From Amycolatopsis jejuensis (GTDB lineage Bacteria > Actinomycetota > Actinomycetes > Mycobacteriales > Pseudonocardiaceae): DNA of 64,000 bases. The position numbers were made by a program, and so were the translations under genes. The stretch spans positions 248,001-312,000 of the forward strand of contig NZ_JNYZ01000002.1 of the NCBI RefSeq assembly GCF_000717335.1, in the 5' to 3' direction. Position 1 is the first letter of the stretch. Every line of letters begins with the position of its first letter. A model generated the notes under the pieces. It was not told the origin of the DNA. It was given only the letters and a program-made list of their open reading frames with translations, and ran no database searches. Shown here piece by piece: positions 63,601 to 64,000 of this stretch.

Positions 63601-64000
63601 GAGGGCCGTTGGCGCGTGACCGCGGCGTGTGCCGATGCAGCGGCGGCCGTGGCGTGGTTGCGCACGGCGGAACCACAGGAGGTCGAAGCGGAGGGGGGTC
63701 GTACGTCGGCTCCGGCGCCGTGGGACTTCCCTCCCCCGGCCTTTGCCGAACGGGACTTCGACTTCCCGCGGCGGGCCACCGTCTCGCGGCTGCCCGAGGG
63801 CGACTGGCTGCACCAGCCCACCTGGGTCCGCCTCCGCCGGGCCACCGGAACCGCCGAGCGCACCGAACGGATCCTGGTCCTCAGCGGCCCGCTACCCGCA
63901 CCGGCCTTGGACGCGGGGTACCGGCGAGTCGTGCGCGTCCACGCGGCCGATCACTTCACGAGGTCGGGGCCGGACACCTTCGAAGCCGACCCCGCCGACC
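57646..64000 (+). CDS. Hybrid NRPS-PKS, A-T-C-A-T-KS..., truncated by window end
   Basis: The frame is open to the window end (2118 codons seen). Domains: A1, residues 1-460 (YTSGTTGRPKG, GYGPTETT, YRTGDLVRV); carrier Ser517 (GGDSLKAL); C, about 565-955, HHIAVDG at 683-689; A2, about 970-1430 (LFTSGSTGAPKG, HYGPTETH, YRSGDLAHF, PSGKLDRD); carrier Ser1477 (GATSLSL); KS, about 1529-1930, with Cys1684 (TACSSS), ETHGTGT and KSQIGHLGAAAG. Starting with A and no C marks it as a loading protein. A2 pocket residues D-V-Q-F-V-A-H-V-V-K indicate proline; A1 reads D-A-F-V-L-G-G-T-F-K, loosely valine-like. After KS no AT motif appears; a linker leads to what looks like the start of a ketoreductase. Confidence 0.93.
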   Translation, partial: MTSIARRIHDRARLHPDALAVSDGSRRLTYAQLDAGAAAVAEALSRKGVRPGDAVAVALPRSAELVQVMLGVLRLGGQVVPLDRQSPPARRDVILADSGAAVVVDDELPPAELLAESAVPADPAPASFLFYTSGTTGRPKGVEVRDAGIVRLAEPGWLDPGTRFASLANPAFDAISFEVWVPLLAGGTCVILDDDTVRDPRAFADALVRERIDTMFVTATLFNAVAETVPDSFSTVRRVLVGGEQLNAAVIRRWYQANPDAPTRLQNGYGPTETTTFALSYPIPRDFDGDVVPIGRPLPGTGAVAVTPDQRVAAEGEVAELYLSGAGVAPGYRGLPAETGERFVRLPWFDDGRARFYRTGDLVRVLPGGLFAYAGRTDRQVKVRGFRIEPGELEQRLLAHPEIRQAHVAVRRAATAELLAFVVTGGLSYDAFEAHLSDTVPSYMRPHLVFRVEELPRNANGKVDEPALLASGFPPWRPGSSGEATSWQREILDVVEEVLGLPDARPEDTWLRSGGDSLKALRLRFAIRERWGADLAPSVVQRGTFADLASAVTAARRPPYPELAAPTIATTAPATSEQQRLWLLQQRNPGSTAYHVPLAFRITGEADLHQNVRAVVERHPALRTAFEARPEGLRQVAKAPYDPWIEPDDDFFTAPFDLASGRLLRAAWRPETDGSSTFLLCLHHIAVDGWSLNVLFRELSGGAPNPGAHTPFDFAGWQSRWFASPAYHAQRASLAARLPDDPGSAGDASLAGRLRITTIERTRVDEWAGELGLTRFQLLLGVFASSLYAVTGRTRPRIASPVANRPMREFEDSVGMFANTVRLPMAVDPDEDLDPQLRRLGAAAGTVLDHQDVAFADLEPAQAAFDYLFVLENTDFAALKVPGCPISPQWIEAAEAKCALTLSVVERPDGFDCLWEYGDGHFTAAEAEALGEVFARALTEGGTPAELAEPYRRGLPDHGRGEPAELAWDTVAEGFARQVARTPDAPALVGDTTLSYAELDAHAARLAAVLPDDATDVALYFRPSAEHVVALLALARLNITAVPLDPGYPPALLREVLERVQPRCVLLAPGDAFDTDIERHFVTLTDGPVPDVPARRAGRPLYTLFTSGSTGAPKGVRVPDRTLANLIQWQDAPPAATQQFSMLSFDVSFQEIFTTLCGGGRLHLVRPEWRHDVPALLDQLETAGIERLFLPYVALQLLAEHGARARRYPSRLRDVVTAGEQLVCTPAIRRWFAGLPGVRLHNHYGPTETHVVSALTLDGNPEQWPERPAIGRPVANTALRVADATGAPLPPGQIGELLIGGLPANRCYLGEAAEEKFAELPELYYRSGDLAHFDHSGLLHFDGRADRQVKLSGHRVELGQVEAALLRHPDVVNVVVAADGDRLTAYLESRRATTTAELVAHLTPLLPPHARVDRFRVVAALPRTPSGKLDRDAAPRTPGEDLQRAAGHPSELAVLFEEVTGVPIGPDETFFAAGATSLSLMRFHLRCAEAGYRFTVADLFEHVTLRDLTRHLESGAAPAPVADSAGTDEPVAIIGMAVRLPGAPDLAAFWNLTREGRRGIEEFAATEGLVGARSLLDRPLGFDPEHFGISHRDAALMDPQQRQLLMCSVEALAHAGIARAAGRVGLIAGCGENTYFQQMLREADPAALPDGFQLALHHEKDFLATKVAYHLDLTGPVLTTQTACSSSLVAVHQAAGMLRGGEADVMLAGGVLVDVTLAEGYRYRPQHIFSADGHCRPFSDDADGTVGGSGVGVVVLKPLSKARHDGDTVYAVITGSALTNDGAVKQGYSAPSPAGQREAIRAALQRAGRSGADVGYVETHGTGTRLGDPIEVAALREAMPDSAGCALSSVKSQIGHLGAAAGVVGLIRATLAVHHGVLPPTVDFRASNPALDLGPFRIPTEAEPWPAGPRVAGVSSFGIGGTNAHVVVESSRPVPRAPADPARRVVLSARSATALRLDAQRVADYLAAHSESYVDVLRHLQSGRAEGRWRVTAACADAAAAVAWLRTAEPQEVEAEGGRTSAPAPWDFPPPAFAERDFDFPRRATVSRLPEGDWLHQPTWVRLRRATGTAERTERILVLSGPLPAPALDAGYRRVVRVHAADHFTRSGPDTFEADPAD

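Overview
This 64 kb window is high-GC actinobacterial chromosome, most likely from an Amycolatopsis-like member of the Pseudonocardiaceae. The reasons are rbpA, an Rpf-type resuscitation factor, separate but adjacent lnt and polyprenol-phosphate mannosyltransferase genes, many GTG starts, many TetR regulators, a glycopeptide-type glycosyltransferase and a hybrid NRPS/PKS cluster. The genus is an inference. No rRNA, tRNA or CRISPR array was seen.

Layout. 1-6.2 kb: the tail of a TetR gene, an SGNH hydrolase, a CGNR regulator, a quinone-reductase-like gene divergent from TetR, and a coupled pentapeptide-repeat/coiled-coil pair. 6.2-8.7 kb: an AT-rich gap, then a toxin-like protein with a papain-type domain and two caspase-like repeats. 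8.7-21.3 kb: DHFR-like and YCII enzymes, a lectin/discoidin protein, three flavin monooxygenases (two beside divergent TetR genes and palindromic operators), a tyrosine recombinase, a SprT-like peptidase, an AraC regulator and a hydrolase-fold protein without its nucleophile. 21.4-30.5 kb: an ECF42-type sigma factor operon with a YCII protein, and a SNF2/SWIM pair. 30.5-35.8 kb: an SDR, rifampin monooxygenase, a methyltransferase and an AidB-like dehydrogenase with its TetR gene.

35.8-36.4 kb is the most notable stretch. It holds a 28-bp sequence close to the actinobacterial chromosomal dif consensus, a perfect 55-bp palindrome, and a perfect 30-bp inverted repeat with the same CATAA-N6-TTAT core. 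A tyrosine recombinase gene with a full catalytic set starts 55 bp further on. The window therefore probably spans the replication terminus and may carry a second recombinase/site module.

36.4-50.3 kb is mainly core functions: glycerophosphodiesterase, WYL regulator, Rpf, UMF1 transporter, thymidine kinase, rbpA behind a sigma-R-type promoter and ahead of a strong terminator, then amidohydrolase-lnt-ppm in one direction. 50.3-64 kb opens a biosynthetic cluster: a lysine-2,3-aminomutase-like radical SAM enzyme, a glycosyltransferase, a nucleotidyltransferase, a C-A-T-TE NRPS, and an A-T-C-A(proline)-T-KS protein that runs off the window and shows no acyltransferase after the KS.

A recurring pattern is that tail-to-tail (convergent) gene junctions are often expanded and filled with low-complexity repeats, each junction with its own unit (4.2, 22, 30, 38.4 and 41.3 kb).
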